Below the pieces are notes generated by a model, which saw only the letters and a program-made list of their open reading frames with translations, was not told the DNA's origin and did not search any database. The position numbers were made by a program, and so were the translations under genes. Below, in pieces: positions 14,572-15,644 of a stretch of DNA of 15,644 nt. Source of the DNA: Anoxypelagibacter denitrificans. Its GTDB lineage: Bacteria > Pseudomonadota > Alphaproteobacteria > Pelagibacterales > Pelagibacteraceae. Numbering within the stretch: position 1 is the first letter of the stretch; every line of letters begins with the position of its first letter. The stretch is from positions 1 through 15,644 of the forward strand of contig JAGFVZ010000021.1 in NCBI GenBank assembly GCA_017640265.1, read 5' to 3'.

Positions 14572-15140
14572 TTAACCAAACTAATAATTGTTGATTCTAT
14601 GCCAACTTTACATTTACCTCCATCAAGCACAAATTTTATTTTATTTCCAAATTCTTCTTTAACATCTGATGCTTTTACTGAGCTTAATTTAGTTGAAATA
14701 TTTGCGCTTGGAGCTGCTAACGGGTAATCAAGGTTCTTAATAAGTTTTCTTACCAGTCTTTGTTTTGGAAACCTTATGGCAAGTGTTTTCTTATTGTTAG
14801 TAACAAATTTTGAAATCTTTGATTTTTTTTTTACATTAAATATGTCATCGATAAACTCTACTCTCTTTACTCCCATGTCTGCTATCATCTTAACCTCGTC
14901 ATAAATCACATCCACAGATCTTCGGAAATGATGTAAGGTTGTTTTATAAACATCGCAATAAAAACATCTATAAGGGCAACCCCTTGTTGCGTGAACAGAC
15001 ATAGAATATTTTACGCCTGCATGGCTTATGTATTGTTGGTATTTTTCATAGTCAACAAGTGACCTGTCATAGAAGGGTATAGTATCTAAATTAGTTATTT
15101 GTTTTCTTTGTTCAGTTTTTGTAATTTTGTTTACTTTCAT
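14367..15140 (-). CDS. Chimeric 257-codon frame: radical SAM piece, Sua5/TsaC piece, PheT C-terminus
   Basis: One uninterrupted frame from the ATG at 15140 to TAA overlapping the lepA ATG contains parts of three unrelated families in the same orientation. Residues 1-105 are the middle of a radical SAM enzyme, about 108-188 a segment of a threonylcarbamoyl-AMP synthase, and about 190-257 the anticodon-binding tail of PheRS beta. None is complete. The joins fall at an A10 run (complement of 14823-14832) and an A7 run near 14560, as expected if low-complexity sequence helped the joining. I do not think this is a functional multidomain enzyme: each part lacks its partner domains. It is either a scar of repeated recombination at an island edge or a chimeric assembly. 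Whether it is translated is unknown. Confidence 0.7.
   Translation of the reverse strand: MKVNKITKTEQRKQITNLDTIPFYDRSLVDYEKYQQYISHAGVKYSMSVHATRGCPYRCFYCDVYKTTLHHFRRSVDVIYDEVKMIADMGVKRVEFIDDIFNVKKKSKISKFVTNNKKTLAIRFPKQRLVRKLIKNLDYPLAAPSANISTKLSSVKASDVKEEFGNKIKFVLDGGKCKVGIESTIISLVKKIDRNLIKNVKIFDVYQGDNIASGKKSIAFNVTLEPRDKTLSEKDIDQVSKKIISTVQETTGATLRS
14572..14822 (-). pseudogene. Sua5/YrdC (threonylcarbamoyl-AMP synthase) internal fragment
   Basis: Residues about 108-188 of the chimeric frame contain ISKFVTNNKKTLAIRFPKQ, LAAPSANIS (141-149) and DGGKCKVGIEST (173-184), the central run of the Sua5/YrdC/YwlC fold. Intact enzymes make threonylcarbamoyl-AMP for the t6A modification of tRNA. The N-terminal ATP/threonine-binding start and any C-terminal Sua5 domain are missing. 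This is also an essential function, so a complete copy must be expected elsewhere. Confidence 0.8.
14823..15140 (-). pseudogene. Radical SAM enzyme fragment (B12-binding-type relatives)
   Basis: Residues 45-64 of the chimeric frame include RGCPYRCFYCD, with the cluster-binding cysteines C55, C59 and C62. IADMGVKRVEFIDDIFNV (86-103) follows and is typical of radical SAM proteins that carry an N-terminal cobalamin-binding domain. That domain is absent, and the barrel stops after its first third. Upstream in-frame stops show the gene begins abruptly at 15140. Such enzymes are frequent in surface-polysaccharide islands, in keeping with the MarR gene nearby. Confidence 0.78.
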
Positions 15141-15149
15141 ATTTTATGT

Positions 15150-15227
15150 TTATTTATATTTTACCACCCTCAAGAAATGACCTTCCTTACCTGACCCAAA
15201 ACTAGAATTTACAAATAGTATTCTCAT
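15150..15227 (-). pseudogene. Possible glycosyltransferase N-terminal fragment
   Basis: A 25-codon frame starts MRILFVNSSFGSGKEGHFLR and soon stops. The opening, a beta strand followed by a Gly/Ser turn and an amphipathic helix, resembles the start of GT-B glycosyltransferases (MKILFVxSxxGxGG type). Its ATG overlaps the stop of the preceding remnant by one base (TAATG), as in real operons of this genome. Ten bases separate it from the radical SAM fragment. The assignment rests on a short match. Confidence 0.4.
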
Positions 15228-15310
15228 TAGATAAAAGGATCAAAAAATTTATTCTTGTTGTACTCTAGCAAAAAGGCCACTTCATACAACTTAATTAACG
15301 CCAAAAATTG
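15227..15310 (-). pseudogene. C-terminal remnant of an unidentified gene
   Basis: An open stretch of 27 codons after an in-frame TGA ends with LLEYNKNKFFDPFI and TAA overlapping the next ATG. No start codon or family is recognised. The overlap and the composition suggest it is the tail of a gene that once preceded the glycosyltransferase-like start. Confidence 0.3.
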
Positions 15311-15336
15311 TCAAACTATGGGAAATTAATTGAAAT
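15308..15336 (+). promoter_or_regulatory. Candidate promoter for the MarR-type regulator
   Basis: TTGTCA (15308-15313) and TGAAAT (15331-15336) are separated by 17 bases on the plus strand, a five-of-six and a four-of-six match to sigma70 boxes. The predicted start of transcription would lie near 15343, before the TTGAAC repeats. The DNA is AT-rich, so chance matches are likely. Confidence 0.3.
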
Positions 15337-15358
15337 TAAAAGATATTTACAAGGTAAA

Positions 15359-15395
15359 TTGAACATGTATCATAGGCATTGTTCAAAAATTGAAC
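15359..15395. promoter_or_regulatory. Candidate operator: GTTCAA-AAA-TTGAAC palindrome plus a third half-site
   Basis: GTTCAA (15381-15386) and TTGAAC (15390-15395) make a perfect 15-base palindrome; another TTGAAC lies at 15359-15364. They sit just upstream of the ATG (15404) of a winged-helix regulator, where autoregulatory sites are usually found. If translation begins instead at the in-frame ATG at 15365, the palindrome is inside the coding region. Confidence 0.45.
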
Positions 15396-15403
15396 AAAGA
15401 AAT

Positions 15404-15644
15404 ATGTCAAATGATCAAGATCACTTAGATGTTTTAAGAAAAATTGATACATCAAGTAAGCTTACACAGAGACAACTTGCTGCTAAACTTGGATTTAGTT
15501 TAGGAAAACTTAATTATTGTATTAAATCTTTAAAGAAAAAAGGACTTGTTAAGATAACTAATTTTGGAAAAAACCCAGACAAAATAAGATATTTATATAT
15601 TTTAACACCACGTGGAATTACTCAAAAAGCAAAATTAACTATTA
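15404..15644 (+). CDS. MarR-family EPS-associated transcriptional regulator, 5' part
   Basis: Eighty residues are present before the window ends. A winged helix-turn-helix is clear: LTQRQLAAKLGFSLGKLNYC (20-39) as helix-turn-helix, KSLKKKGLVKI as the third helix and wing entry, and YLYILTPRGITQKAKLT as the wing and following helix. This pattern matches the small MarR-like regulators found at the head of exopolysaccharide/LPS clusters. The ATG at 15404 is preferred because family members start close to the first helix; an in-frame ATG at 15365 would add 13 residues. It is divergent from the gene-fragment array and has a palindromic candidate operator upstream. The targets should be the surface-polysaccharide genes beyond the window. 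Confidence 0.82.
   Translation, partial: MSNDQDHLDVLRKIDTSSKLTQRQLAAKLGFSLGKLNYCIKSLKKKGLVKITNFGKNPDKIRYLYILTPRGITQKAKLTI

Noticed and set aside
14367..15140. A functional fusion enzyme combining radical SAM, Sua5 and PheT activities
   Set aside because: Each part lacks essential portions of its fold: most of the radical SAM barrel, the Sua5 N-terminus and all PheT catalytic-support domains. A scar or chimera is more likely.
1..15644. CRISPR array, insertion sequence or integrase
   Set aside because: No regularly spaced repeats, transposase or recombinase motifs were found on either strand.

Overview
The window is very AT-rich and tightly packed. It reads as a marine alphaproteobacterium of the SAR11/Pelagibacterales type. 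The support is the gene set: a J-domain gene followed by cobS and cobT, a class I lysyl-tRNA synthetase, a two-gene overlap with class 2 pyrD, an EPS-associated MarR regulator, and many gene pairs separated by 1-2 bases or overlapping in TAATG. The organism call is inference from gene content and base composition.

Positions 1-9291 are an ordinary, intact core region. A truncated J-domain gene, cobS and cobT run forward. They meet yhhQ and rpmB on the reverse strand one base apart. A TauE/SafE anion exporter diverges from rpmB. A reverse pair, lysK-pyrD, follows, and trkH diverges from lysK.

Positions 9315-11348 hold ampG (muropeptide permease) and an NlpC/P60 cell-wall peptidase. They are logical neighbours in peptidoglycan recycling, but both are shredded by many single-base indels. 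Their codons stay recognisable in shifting frames, which looks more like uncorrected sequencing error than ordinary pseudogene decay.

Positions 11349-12464 are the most unusual accessory stretch. All coding is on the reverse strand. It holds a 19-residue single-helix membrane peptide with a strong Shine-Dalgarno, a truncated tRNA-Ser-like remnant, and two paralogous two-helix membrane proteins (78 and 71 aa). Several inverted repeats lie between them. The paralogue pair sits between the intact tRNA-Ser(GGA) and the tRNA-Ser remnant, which is the geometry of a tRNA-targeted insertion, although no integrase is present. I do not recognise these small proteins; they are the best candidate here for an undescribed system.

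Positions 12465-14367 are core again: tRNA-Ser(GGA) and lepA. Upstream of lepA, 14367-15310 is a row of gene fragments on the reverse strand. One uninterrupted 257-codon frame joins a radical-SAM piece, a Sua5/TsaC piece and the PheT C-terminal domain. It is preceded by a glycosyltransferase-like start and an unidentified C-terminal tail. From 15404 a forward EPS-type MarR regulator runs off the end. This looks like the edge of a surface-polysaccharide hypervariable island, or a chimeric assembly. No gene-free stretch over 300 bases occurs; the longest are 15311-15403 plus the remnants beside it, and the structured 12232-12464 segment.
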